DNA of 64,000 nt from Rhizobium glycinendophyticum (lineage in GTDB: Bacteria > Pseudomonadota > Alphaproteobacteria > Rhizobiales > Rhizobiaceae), in the NCBI RefSeq assembly GCF_006443685.1, contig NZ_VFYP01000004.1:62001-126000 (forward strand), given 5' to 3'. Numbering within the stretch: position 1 is the stretch's first letter; every line of letters starts with the position of its first letter. Shown one piece after another: positions 28,036-35,661 of this stretch. The notes beneath the pieces were generated by a model that worked only from the letters and a program-made list of their open reading frames with translations, ran no database searches and was not told the DNA's origin. The translations under genes were made by a program, and so were the position numbers.

Positions 28036-29042
28036 CGACGCTCGATATGCCAACGACCAAACCGATCACCCGGCCGAAGAGCCGTTTCACCCTGAAGACG
28101 GAGGCCGAACGCTTTGCGCTGGTGGGTGCCTGGCTGCTTCTGATCATGATCTTCGGCACGCTGATGCCCGACAGTTTCTTGAGCTGGCGCAGCTTCTCGA
28201 CGCTGTTTGGCTCGCAGGCCGTGCTTGTGGTGCTGACGCTTGCCATCATCATTCCGCTGACGTCAGGCGATTTCGATCTCTCCGGCGCTTCAACGCTGAC
28301 GATGAGCTCAATGCTGATTGCGGTCCTCAACGTCAAGCTCGGCTGGCCGATCGTGCCGGTCATGCTGATTGCCCTTGCAAGCGGCTTGATCATCGGGGCA
28401 GTCAACGCCTTTTTTGTCCTCTACTTCCGCATCCACTCCTTGATCGTGACACTCGGCGTCGGCACCTTCGTCAACGGCCTGATCCTCTGGGTCAGCAATT
28501 CGCAGACCATCTCCGGTGTTTCGATGGGTCTTGTGCAATGGGTGATTATCAATCGCTTCCTCGGCATTCCACTGGCCTTCTTCTATGCACTGATCCTTGC
28601 GGGGGTGATCTGGTATGCGCTGGAATTCACCATCCCAGGTCGCAAGCTGCTCTTCGTTGGCCGGGGCCGCGAAGTCTCGCGCCTGAACGGCATCGATGTG
28701 GACCGCGTGCGGGCCACCTCCTTCGTTCTGTCGGGTCTGATTTCGGCCTTTGCCGGCATGCTCTATGCGGGCATGACCGGCTCGGCCGATCCGCTATCGG
28801 GGCTCAACCTGCTGCTGCCGGCCTTTGCCGCTGCCTTTCTCGGCGCCACGACCATTTCGCCCGGTCGCTTTAACGCCTTTGGTGCTGTCATCAGCGTCTA
28901 CTTTCTCGTGACCGGCATCACCGGGCTCACCATGCTCGGCGCTGATGCCTATGTACAGAACCTGTTTTATGGCGGCGCCCTGGTCATTGCCGTGTCGCTC
29001 AGCCAGCTCGTTCGCAACCGTCAGCCACAGGATTTCAGCTGA
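28032..29042 (+). CDS. Ribose-type ABC transporter permease
   Basis: This RbsC-like inner-membrane permease has 336 residues and about nine hydrophobic segments. The conserved loop for the family is recognisable as FVGRGREVSRLNGIDVDRV, followed by FVLSGLISAFAGMLYAG. The start overlaps the ATPase stop in ATGA, and the stop shares one base with the start of the following small gene (TGATG). A single permease gene implies a homodimer. It completes the binding protein, ATPase and permease set of the locus. Confidence 0.91.
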   Translation: MTTLDMPTTKPITRPKSRFTLKTEAERFALVGAWLLLIMIFGTLMPDSFLSWRSFSTLFGSQAVLVVLTLAIIIPLTSGDFDLSGASTLTMSSMLIAVLNVKLGWPIVPVMLIALASGLIIGAVNAFFVLYFRIHSLIVTLGVGTFVNGLILWVSNSQTISGVSMGLVQWVIINRFLGIPLAFFYALILAGVIWYALEFTIPGRKLLFVGRGREVSRLNGIDVDRVRATSFVLSGLISAFAGMLYAGMTGSADPLSGLNLLLPAFAAAFLGATTISPGRFNAFGAVISVYFLVTGITGLTMLGADAYVQNLFYGGALVIAVSLSQLVRNRQPQDFS

Positions 29043-29245
29043 TGGATACGCGCCAGATCATGGAAGCTCTGGCCGAAGCCTATTGGAAGCGGCCGGCCGT
29101 CGAGGCGGAACTGGTTGCGATGATCGGCGAGCTGACGCGTGACGCAGAGAAGATCGCCGGGCGCGTGCCCGCCGGCCGCTCCGATCTCTTCGGCATCGAA
29201 CCATCGAGCTTCGACGCGGTGCTGCTGTCGGAGGTCACCCGATGA
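29042..29245 (+). CDS. Small AtzG/GatC-like putative amidase partner
   Basis: This is a 67-residue acidic protein with no signal or membrane segment. It looks alpha-helical at the N-terminus (MEALAEAYWKRPAVEAELVA) and ends in an extended segment, GRSDLFGIEPSSFDAVLLSE. It is coupled by one-base and four-base overlaps to the permease before it and the amidase behind it. In cyanuric acid catabolism the small AtzG protein, a GatC relative of similar size encoded next to the amidase AtzE, is required for a stable AtzE complex. The size, position and helical character match, so I infer a structural partner of the downstream amidase. Residue-level homology is not proven. Confidence 0.65.
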   Translation: MDTRQIMEALAEAYWKRPAVEAELVAMIGELTRDAEKIAGRVPAGRSDLFGIEPSSFDAVLLSEVTR

Positions 29246-30663
29246 GCGACACCGATCCGAAAAACCTGCGCGAGGCCGCCGGGTTGATCCGATCCGGCAA
29301 GATTTCGTCGGTCGAACTGACCATGGCGGCACTTGACCGGGCCAAGGCCAGCCGAGAGCGGCTGAATGCCTTCATCGAAATCGAGGAAGAGACAGCCCTT
29401 GCCGCCGCTCAGGCTTCGGATGCAGCGCTTGCAAGTGGAAAGGCGCTTGGGCCGCTCCATGGCGTGCCGCTTGCCCACAAGGACATGTATGACCGCGCCG
29501 GTTTCGTCACCGGCTGCGGCTCAAAGATCCGCGCAACCCATATGGCCACCTCCACTTCGACGGTGATGCAGAGGCTTGAAGCGGCCGGTGCGATCTCGAT
29601 CGGGCGGCTCAATATGAGCGAATTCGCCATGGGACCGACCGGCCACAACTTCCACCATGGCCGTGCCATCAATCCTGTTGACCCCGAGCGTATCACCGGC
29701 GGTTCGTCCTCCGGCTCGGGTGCGGCGGTCGGCGGCGGTGTGGTGCTCGCCGCGCTTGGCTCCGATACAGGCGGATCGATCCGTCTGCCGGCTGCCTGTT
29801 GCGGCGTGGTCGGCATCAAGCCAACGCAGGGGCGGGTCAGCCGACATGGCGCCATGCCGCTGTCGTTTTCGCAGGATTGCATCGGTCCGCTGGCCCGCTC
29901 GGTCGAGGATGCCTATCTGCTGCTGCAGTTGATCTCGGGGCCCGACGGACAGGATACGACCTGTGCTGCCATCGATCCGCCGGGTGCGCTCACCAGCGAC
30001 CTTTCCTCCCTGAGGATCGGGATAGCCGGCGGAATTTTCGCCGACAATCTCGATGCCGAGACGGCCAAGGGGGTGGAGATTGCAGCAAAGGTTTTGGCTG
30101 ACAGCGCCCAAAGCGTTACGGCCGCAACGATCCCTGATTTCTCCGCCATTGCCGAACTTGCCAATGCTGTTGCCATGGCCGAAGCCGGAAGTTTTCATTT
30201 CGACTGGATGCGGGACCGACCAGAAGACTATGGCCCGCAGGTCCGCATGCGGCTCTCGCAGTCGCTCGCCATTCCCGCGCCAATCTATCTGCGGGCATTG
30301 CAGGCCCGCTCGATTATGCTCGAGCAATTCCTGGACGCAGCCTTTGCCAAGGCCGATGTGCTGATTGCCCCGACCATGCCATTCGTCGTGCCGCTCTCCG
30401 CAGATGTCGATGTCGGATCGAGCCCCTCGATGAATGCTGTCACCAGCGCCATGACGTCGCTGACGCGGCCCTTCAGCTATCTGGGGCTGCCGGTGGTGAC
30501 CGTTCCCGTCGGCGTCTCGGCGCAAGGACTGCCCGTGGCGCTGCAGATCATCGCCCGGCCCTGGCGCGAAGATCTGGCAGCCAGCATCGCCCTTCATCTC
30601 GAAAGCAGGCTGGCAGTGCCGGCCTTTCAATCCATGTCCACCTTGAACAGGCCAGCGGCATGA
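29242..30663 (+). CDS. Amidase signature family hydrolase (AtzE/GatA-like)
   Basis: This 473-residue amidase has a complete triad: Lys80 ([11 protein letters not shown]), cis-Ser155 ([10 protein letters not shown]) and nucleophile Ser179 ([12 protein letters not shown]). The C-terminal part has the family pattern [15 protein letters not shown]. It overlaps the small AtzG-like gene upstream (ATGA) and is followed by the flavin reductase. It is the third amidase of the locus and the only one on the plus strand. Its length and small partner fit the AtzE-AtzG type, which hydrolyses carboxybiuret; a ureide or carbamoyl amide substrate is plausible but not shown. Confidence 0.9.
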   Translation: MSDTDPKNLREAAGLIRSGKISSVELTMAALDRAKASRERLNAFIEIEEETALAAAQASDAALASGKALGPLHGVPLAHKDMYDRAGFVTGCGSKIRATHMATSTSTVMQRLEAAGAISIGRLNMSEFAMGPTGHNFHHGRAINPVDPERITGGSSSGSGAAVGGGVVLAALGSDTGGSIRLPAACCGVVGIKPTQGRVSRHGAMPLSFSQDCIGPLARSVEDAYLLLQLISGPDGQDTTCAAIDPPGALTSDLSSLRIGIAGGIFADNLDAETAKGVEIAAKVLADSAQSVTAATIPDFSAIAELANAVAMAEAGSFHFDWMRDRPEDYGPQVRMRLSQSLAIPAPIYLRALQARSIMLEQFLDAAFAKADVLIAPTMPFVVPLSADVDVGSSPSMNAVTSAMTSLTRPFSYLGLPVVTVPVGVSAQGLPVALQIIARPWREDLAASIALHLESRLAVPAFQSMSTLNRPAA

Positions 30664-30698
30664 CCGCAGCGCCCCGAGAGCCCGAAAGGATCTTTTCG

Positions 30699-31223
30699 AT
30701 GAACACCGTTCCGACCCTGACCGCACCTGTCGAACCCTTGAGCGACGTCAGTCAGAAGGCTTTTCGCGACGCCATGGCGAAGATGGCGGCCGCCGTCAAC
30801 ATCATCACGACCGATGGACCCGCCGGCAAAGCCGGCTTTGCCGCAACCGCCGTCTGCAGCGTGACCGACAGCCCGGCCTCGCTGCTGATCTGTCTGAACC
30901 GCAGCGCCTCCGTATTCGAGACGGTGATCGCCAATGGGGTTGTCAGCGTCAACGTGCTGTCAGCTGAACACCAGGTTCTGTCGTCACTGTTCGGCGGCAA
31001 GACGCCGGTCGAGGAGCGCTTTGCGGCTGCCGACTGGCATCTTGGGGTAACCGGGGCGCCGATGTTGTCGGATGCGATGGTGTCCTTCGACTGCACCATC
31101 ACAGAGACCCAGGACATCGGCACCCACCGCATCCTGTTCTGTTCGGTGAAGGCAATCGAAGAACGCGACGCCTCCGGTGCGCTGCTCTACTATAAGCGTA
31201 GCTACCACCATCTGCCCGCCTGA
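30699..31223 (+). CDS. rutF: RutF-type flavin reductase
   Basis: This NADH:FMN reductase of 174 residues supplies reduced flavin to the RutA-type monooxygenase. The match to RutF is strong: [57 protein letters not shown] and [10 protein letters not shown] chose the ATG at 30699, which has AGGA eight bases upstream; the ATG at 30660 overlapping the amidase stop gives a 13-residue extension without homology. It ends the plus-strand operon, about 8 kb from rutA on the opposite strand. The pairing of RutA and RutF under one regulator supports a shared pathway. Confidence 0.9.
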   Translation: MNTVPTLTAPVEPLSDVSQKAFRDAMAKMAAAVNIITTDGPAGKAGFAATAVCSVTDSPASLLICLNRSASVFETVIANGVVSVNVLSAEHQVLSSLFGGKTPVEERFAAADWHLGVTGAPMLSDAMVSFDCTITETQDIGTHRILFCSVKAIEERDASGALLYYKRSYHHLPA

Positions 31224-31276
31224 CCCATCGACGCCCGATCAGCCAACCGAAGTAGAAAACTTCCAACGGTTACCAG

Positions 31277-31291
31277 GTAAATATTTTCTTG
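31277..31291. promoter_or_regulatory. Shared 15-mer upstream of lacR (candidate LacR site)
   Basis: GTAAATATTTTCTTG lies 50 bases before the lacR start. The same 15-mer with one mismatch occurs at 32456-32470 upstream of lacE. The upstream flank TTACC-A-GGTAA (31270-31280) is a small inverted repeat. The arrangement suggests autoregulation of lacR. Confidence 0.5.
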
Positions 31292-31340
31292 AGATTTTCT
31301 CGCCGCCCTTCCATAAGCGGTGGCGAGGAGTTCTCGTGCC

Positions 31341-32402
31341 ATGGTCACAATCAAGGAAATCGCCAAGGCGGTCGGCGTGTCGTCCGGTACGGTCTCGCGC
31401 GTCTTGAACTACGACCAGACGCTCTCGATCTCCGAGCCGAAGCGGCAAGCCATTATCGAAACGGCCGAGGCGCTGAACTATGCGACGCCACGTGCGCGGC
31501 GAAGTGCCCAGGTCCAGCCGCTGCAGATTGCCATGGCAAGCCACGCGGATGTCTCGGCTCGCATAGCCGTTATTCACTTCCTCGCCCCGAACGAAGAGCT
31601 GGTCGATCCCTATTATGTTGGTGTTCGCCTGGCCATCGAGGCGCGGTGTCGAGAATACAAGATCGAGATCGCAAGGGTGTTCAACCCCGATGTGCCGGTA
31701 GATCCTTCTTTACTCGCAGGGCTGTCGGCCGCCATCATCGTGGGCCATCATCCTCGCGCGGAGATCGAGAGCCTTGCGCGGACCTGCCCGCATCTGATCA
31801 TGGCCGACTACAATCCGCGTATGCCGCAGTTCGACTGCGTGCGGGCGGATCTCGGCGAGGCGACCGTCAATATCCTCGATAGTCTCGACCGGGCGGGCTA
31901 CGGCCGGATCGGTTTCGTCGGCGGTTACGAGTTGATGGACAATGACGCGCTGATGCATGGCGAGCAGCGCTGCAAGGCCTTCATCGAATGGCATGAGGCG
32001 CGCGGCCGCTATAAGCCGCAACTGCTGGCGCTCGGCCAGAGCGAGCGTTTCGGGCAGAACCTTCGCCTGGAAACAGGCTATCAGCAGGCTCGGACCCTCC
32101 TCGCACTACCCGAACGACCCGATGCCATCGTCGCGGCAAACGACAACATGGCAATCGGCACCTACCGGGCCATCCAGGAAGCGGGGCTAAAGATTCCGGA
32201 AGATATCGCCGTGATTGCTTTCAACGACATACCGGTTGCACAGTTTCTGGTCCCGCCGCTTTCCACCATGCGTATTCCCGGTGAACTGATTGGCGAAACC
32301 GCAGTCGACCTGATGGTTGAGCGCCTGAACGGCCGCGACTATTCCAAACATGTGACGATCCCGACCCAGATGGTCTGGCGCGGAAGTGCACGCAAACCGT
32401 GA
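31341..32402 (+). CDS. lacR: LacI family regulator of the lactose operon
   Basis: This LacI/GalR-type protein has 353 residues. The N-terminal helix-turn-helix and hinge are typical (TIKEIAKAVGVSSGTVSRVL), followed by a periplasmic-binding-protein-like effector domain with RIGFVGGYELMDND and AIVAANDNMAIGTYRA. The ATG at 31341 has GAGGAG ten bases upstream. It lies directly before the lactose transport and beta-galactosidase genes in the same orientation, as lacR does in Sinorhizobium. It presumably represses lacEFGZK until a galactoside is bound. A 15-base motif is shared between its own upstream region and that of lacE. Confidence 0.88.
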   Translation: MVTIKEIAKAVGVSSGTVSRVLNYDQTLSISEPKRQAIIETAEALNYATPRARRSAQVQPLQIAMASHADVSARIAVIHFLAPNEELVDPYYVGVRLAIEARCREYKIEIARVFNPDVPVDPSLLAGLSAAIIVGHHPRAEIESLARTCPHLIMADYNPRMPQFDCVRADLGEATVNILDSLDRAGYGRIGFVGGYELMDNDALMHGEQRCKAFIEWHEARGRYKPQLLALGQSERFGQNLRLETGYQQARTLLALPERPDAIVAANDNMAIGTYRAIQEAGLKIPEDIAVIAFNDIPVAQFLVPPLSTMRIPGELIGETAVDLMVERLNGRDYSKHVTIPTQMVWRGSARKP

Positions 32403-32455
32403 TCAAAGCCTCCTGATAAGATTCCAGAGACTTACCGCAGCGCACAAAATATTTA

Positions 32456-32470
32456 GTAAAAATTTTCTTG
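32456..32470. promoter_or_regulatory. Shared 15-mer upstream of lacE (candidate LacR site)
   Basis: GTAAAAATTTTCTTG differs in one position from the 15-mer upstream of lacR at 31277-31291. It lies 79 bases upstream of the lacE start in an AT-rich island of otherwise GC-rich DNA, a plausible promoter and operator position. Confidence 0.5.
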
Positions 32471-32548
32471 GCTGTGTTCCGATTTTCGGGAATAGTGATT
32501 GTGAGGCAGGGGATGAGGCTGCCGTTCAAGTCACAATGGGAGGAACAC

Positions 32549-33817
32549 ATGGATTACTCACGCGTGCTCAAGCGCTCCGTCTCGGCGGCCCTGACGGGTG
32601 CTGCACTTCTTTGCAGCACCGCCGCCTTTGCCGGTGAAGTCACCGTCTGGTGCTGGGACCCGAACTTCAACGTCGCGATCATGAAGGAGGCTGCAGCGCG
32701 CTACACCGCGAAGCATCCCGACACAACCTTCAACATCGTCGACTTCGCCAAGGCTGACGTCGAGCAAAAGCTGCAGACGGGCCTTGCTTCCGGCATGACC
32801 GACACGCTGCCGGATATCGTCCTGATCGAGGATTACGGCGCGCAGAAATATCTGCAGTCCTTCCCCGGCGCCTTTGCCGCGCTCACCGACAAGATCGACT
32901 ATTCCGGCTTTGCCAAGTACAAGGTCGATCTGATGACGCTTGAGGGTCAGGTCTACGGCGTGCCTTTCGATTCGGGCGTGACTGGTCTCTACTATCGCAA
33001 GGATTACCTTGAGCAGGCGGGCTACAAGGCTTCCGACATGGAGAACCTGACCTGGGACCGCTTCATCGAGATCGGCAAGGACGTGAAGGCCAAGACCGGC
33101 CACGAGATGATGGCGCTCGATACCAATGACGGCGGCCTGATCCGCATCATGATGCAGTCCGGCGGCAAGTGGTATTTCAACGATGACGGCAGCCTCAACA
33201 TTACGGGCAATGCTGCGCTGAAAGCGGCACTCGAAACCCAGGCACGCATCGTCAACGAAGGCGTTGCCAAGCAGACCAGCGGCTGGAATGACGGCATCAA
33301 TGCGCTGACGTCCGGCGATGTCGCCTCGGTCCTGATGGGCGTCTGGATCACCGGCACCGTCAAGTCGCAGGCCGACCAAGCCGGCAAGTGGGCGCTGACC
33401 GCCATTCCGAAGCTCAACATCGAGGGCGCGACCGCTGCCTCGAACCTCGGCGGTTCCAGCTGGTATGTCCTCGAAGCTTCTGCGGAGAAGGACGAAGCGA
33501 TCGACTTCCTCAATGAAGTCTACGCCAAGGATCTCGACTTCTATCAGAAGATCCTGACCGAACGCGGCGCGGTCGGCTCGCTGCTGGCTGCCCGCACCGG
33601 TGAAGCCTATCAGAAGCCGGATGATTTCTTCAGCGGCCAGACCGTCTGGCAGAACTTTGCCGACTGGCTCGTCCAAGTGCCGGCCGTCAATTACGGCGTC
33701 TTCACCAATGAACTCGATACGGCCGTCACCGCAAACTTCCCGGCATTGCTGAAAGGCACGCCGGTGGATGACGTCCTCAAGGCGATCGAAAGCCAGGCCG
33801 CCGGCCAGATCCAATAA
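32549..33817 (+). CDS. lacE: Lactose/galactoside ABC transporter binding protein
   Basis: This periplasmic family-1 solute-binding protein has 422 residues. A Sec signal is present (KRSVSAALTGAALLCSTAAF, cleavage likely after AFA). The mature start GEVTVWCWDPNFNVAIMKEA is characteristic for this receptor group. The ATG at 32549 follows GGGAGG; in-frame upstream codons have no site. The operon order binding protein, permease, permease, GH2 beta-galactosidase, ATPase equals rhizobial lacEFGZK. It should bind lactose or related beta-galactosides. A hairpin without T-tract follows the gene. Confidence 0.88.
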   Translation: MDYSRVLKRSVSAALTGAALLCSTAAFAGEVTVWCWDPNFNVAIMKEAAARYTAKHPDTTFNIVDFAKADVEQKLQTGLASGMTDTLPDIVLIEDYGAQKYLQSFPGAFAALTDKIDYSGFAKYKVDLMTLEGQVYGVPFDSGVTGLYYRKDYLEQAGYKASDMENLTWDRFIEIGKDVKAKTGHEMMALDTNDGGLIRIMMQSGGKWYFNDDGSLNITGNAALKAALETQARIVNEGVAKQTSGWNDGINALTSGDVASVLMGVWITGTVKSQADQAGKWALTAIPKLNIEGATAASNLGGSSWYVLEASAEKDEAIDFLNEVYAKDLDFYQKILTERGAVGSLLAARTGEAYQKPDDFFSGQTVWQNFADWLVQVPAVNYGVFTNELDTAVTANFPALLKGTPVDDVLKAIESQAAGQIQ

Positions 33818-33826
33818 TCTCATCCC

Positions 33827-33856
33827 ACAGGGGCTCTTGTCGTCAGGGGCCCCTGT
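33827..33856 (+). other. Intercistronic hairpin behind lacE
   Basis: ACAGGGGC and GCCCCTGT form a perfect 8-base-pair stem around a 14-base loop, ten bases after the lacE stop. There is no T-tract, so it is more likely an mRNA stabiliser that raises binding-protein output relative to the permeases than a terminator. Confidence 0.6.
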
Positions 33857-33937
33857 CCTCCCGGAGACGTGCGGCGGAAACGCCGCGCGGCTTCCTTTCG
33901 CATAACCAGGTCCACTGATCGGGTTCGGGGACACCGC

Positions 33938-34834
33938 ATGGCCACCACATCCAGATCAAGCTTGAAGCGTTACTTCGACGTGAACGGGTGGCTGTTCGTG
34001 GCGCCCGCCGTCGCGCTGATCTCGCTTTTCATGATATATCCGATCATCCGCTCGCTCATCCTATCCTTCTATTCGGGTCGCGGGATGATGTTGAAGTTTT
34101 CCGGCAGCGGAAATCTCGTGCGGCTCTGGAACGACCCCGTTTTCTGGAAGGCGCTGGAGAACACGGTGATCTTTTTCATCGTCCAGGTGCCGATCATGAT
34201 CACCATGGCGCTGATCCTGGCAGCCATGCTGAACAATCCGAAACTGCGCTATTCCGGCCTCTTCCGGACGATGATCTTCCTGCCCTGCGTTTCCTCGCTG
34301 GTCGCCTATTCCATCCTGTTCAAGAGCATGTTCTCGCTCGACGGCGTGGTGAATAACACGCTGCTGGCAATGGGCATCATTGGCGAGCCGATCGGCTGGC
34401 TGACCGACCCCTTCTGGGCCAAGGTCCTGATCATCATCGCCATCACCTGGCGCTGGACCGGCTACAACATGATCTTCTATCTGGCGGCTCTCCAGAATAT
34501 CGATCGCTCGATTTATGAGGCGGCGAAAATCGACGGCGTGCCGTCCTGGGGGCGCTTCGCCTTCCTGACGATCCCGATGCTCAAACCCGTGATCCTGTTC
34601 ACGACCATCACCTCGACGATCGGCACGCTGCAGCTCTTTGACGAGGTCTACAACTTCACCGAAGGCAAAGGCGGACCTGCAGATTCGACGCTGACGCTGT
34701 CGCTCTACATCTACAACCTGACCTTCCGCTTCATGCCGAGCTTCGGTTATGCCGCGACCGTCTCCTATGTGATCGTGCTGATGGTGGCGGTCCTCTCCTT
34801 CCTGCAGTTTTACGCCGCGAGGGAACGCGCATGA
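33938..34834 (+). CDS. lacF: Lactose ABC transporter permease
   Basis: This MalF-type inner-membrane permease has 298 residues. The first helix is WLFVAPAVALISLFMIYPII and the EAA loop is YEAAKIDGVPSWGRFAFLTI. I chose the ATG at 33938, since the open frame upstream of it is only basic, nonconserved sequence. The ribosome site is weak (GGGG at 33927-33930). It is coupled to the second permease by an ATGA overlap. Position in the lacEFGZK order supports the assignment. Confidence 0.87.
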   Translation: MATTSRSSLKRYFDVNGWLFVAPAVALISLFMIYPIIRSLILSFYSGRGMMLKFSGSGNLVRLWNDPVFWKALENTVIFFIVQVPIMITMALILAAMLNNPKLRYSGLFRTMIFLPCVSSLVAYSILFKSMFSLDGVVNNTLLAMGIIGEPIGWLTDPFWAKVLIIIAITWRWTGYNMIFYLAALQNIDRSIYEAAKIDGVPSWGRFAFLTIPMLKPVILFTTITSTIGTLQLFDEVYNFTEGKGGPADSTLTLSLYIYNLTFRFMPSFGYAATVSYVIVLMVAVLSFLQFYAARERA

Positions 34835-35652
34835 GGATCACGCTTCGCCGCCATCTGCCTGATATCGTGCAGTATAGCGTCCTATCGCTTGCGGCCTTCC
34901 TCTCGGTCTTTCCCTTTATCTGGATGGTCATCGGGGCGACCAACACCACGAGCCAGATCATCCGCGGCAAGGTCACCTTCGGTACTGCGCTGTTCGACAA
35001 CATCGCCTCCTTTTTCGCGCAGGTGGATGTGCCGCTGGTTTTCTGGAATTCCGTCAAGATTGCACTTGTCGGCACGGCACTGACACTGCTCATATCTTCG
35101 CTTGCCGGTTACGGCTTCGAGATGTTCCGCTCGAAACTGCGCGAACGCGTCTATACCGTGATCCTGCTGACGCTGATGGTGCCGTTTGCGGCGCTGATGA
35201 TCCCGCTCTTCATGCTGATGGGTCAGGCGGGGCTGCTGAATACGCATATTGCGATCATGCTGCCGATGATCGCGTCCGCCTTCATCATCTTCTACTTCCG
35301 TCAGGCTTCAAAGGCCTTTCCGACCGAACTTCGCGATGCGGCGAAGGTGGACGGCCTGAAGGAGTGGCAGATCTTTTTCTACATCTATGTGCCGGTGATG
35401 CGCTCGACCTATGCGGCGGCCTTCGTCATCGTCTTCATGCTGAACTGGAACAACTATCTCTGGCCGCTGATCGTGCTGCAGTCGAACGACACCAAGACGA
35501 TCACGCTCGTCGTGTCCTCGCTGGCTTCCGCCTATTCGCCCGAATACGGCACCGTGATGATCGGCACGATCCTGGCCACGCTTCCCACACTTCTCGTTTT
35601 CTTCGCCATGCAACGTCAGTTCGTGCAGGGCATGCTCGGCTCCGTTAAATAG
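34831..35652 (+). CDS. lacG: Lactose ABC transporter permease
   Basis: This MalG-type permease has 273 residues. Helix 1 is YSVLSLAAFLSVFPFIWMVI and the EAA loop appears in the degenerate form LRDAAKVDGLKEWQIFFYI. The C-terminus ends in the typical short tail RQFVQGMLGSVK. The start overlaps the lacF stop (ATGA). The beta-galactosidase gene follows after nine bases. The pair with lacF forms the translocation channel. Confidence 0.88.
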   Translation: MRITLRRHLPDIVQYSVLSLAAFLSVFPFIWMVIGATNTTSQIIRGKVTFGTALFDNIASFFAQVDVPLVFWNSVKIALVGTALTLLISSLAGYGFEMFRSKLRERVYTVILLTLMVPFAALMIPLFMLMGQAGLLNTHIAIMLPMIASAFIIFYFRQASKAFPTELRDAAKVDGLKEWQIFFYIYVPVMRSTYAAAFVIVFMLNWNNYLWPLIVLQSNDTKTITLVVSSLASAYSPEYGTVMIGTILATLPTLLVFFAMQRQFVQGMLGSVK

Positions 35653-35661
35653 GACTTTGAA

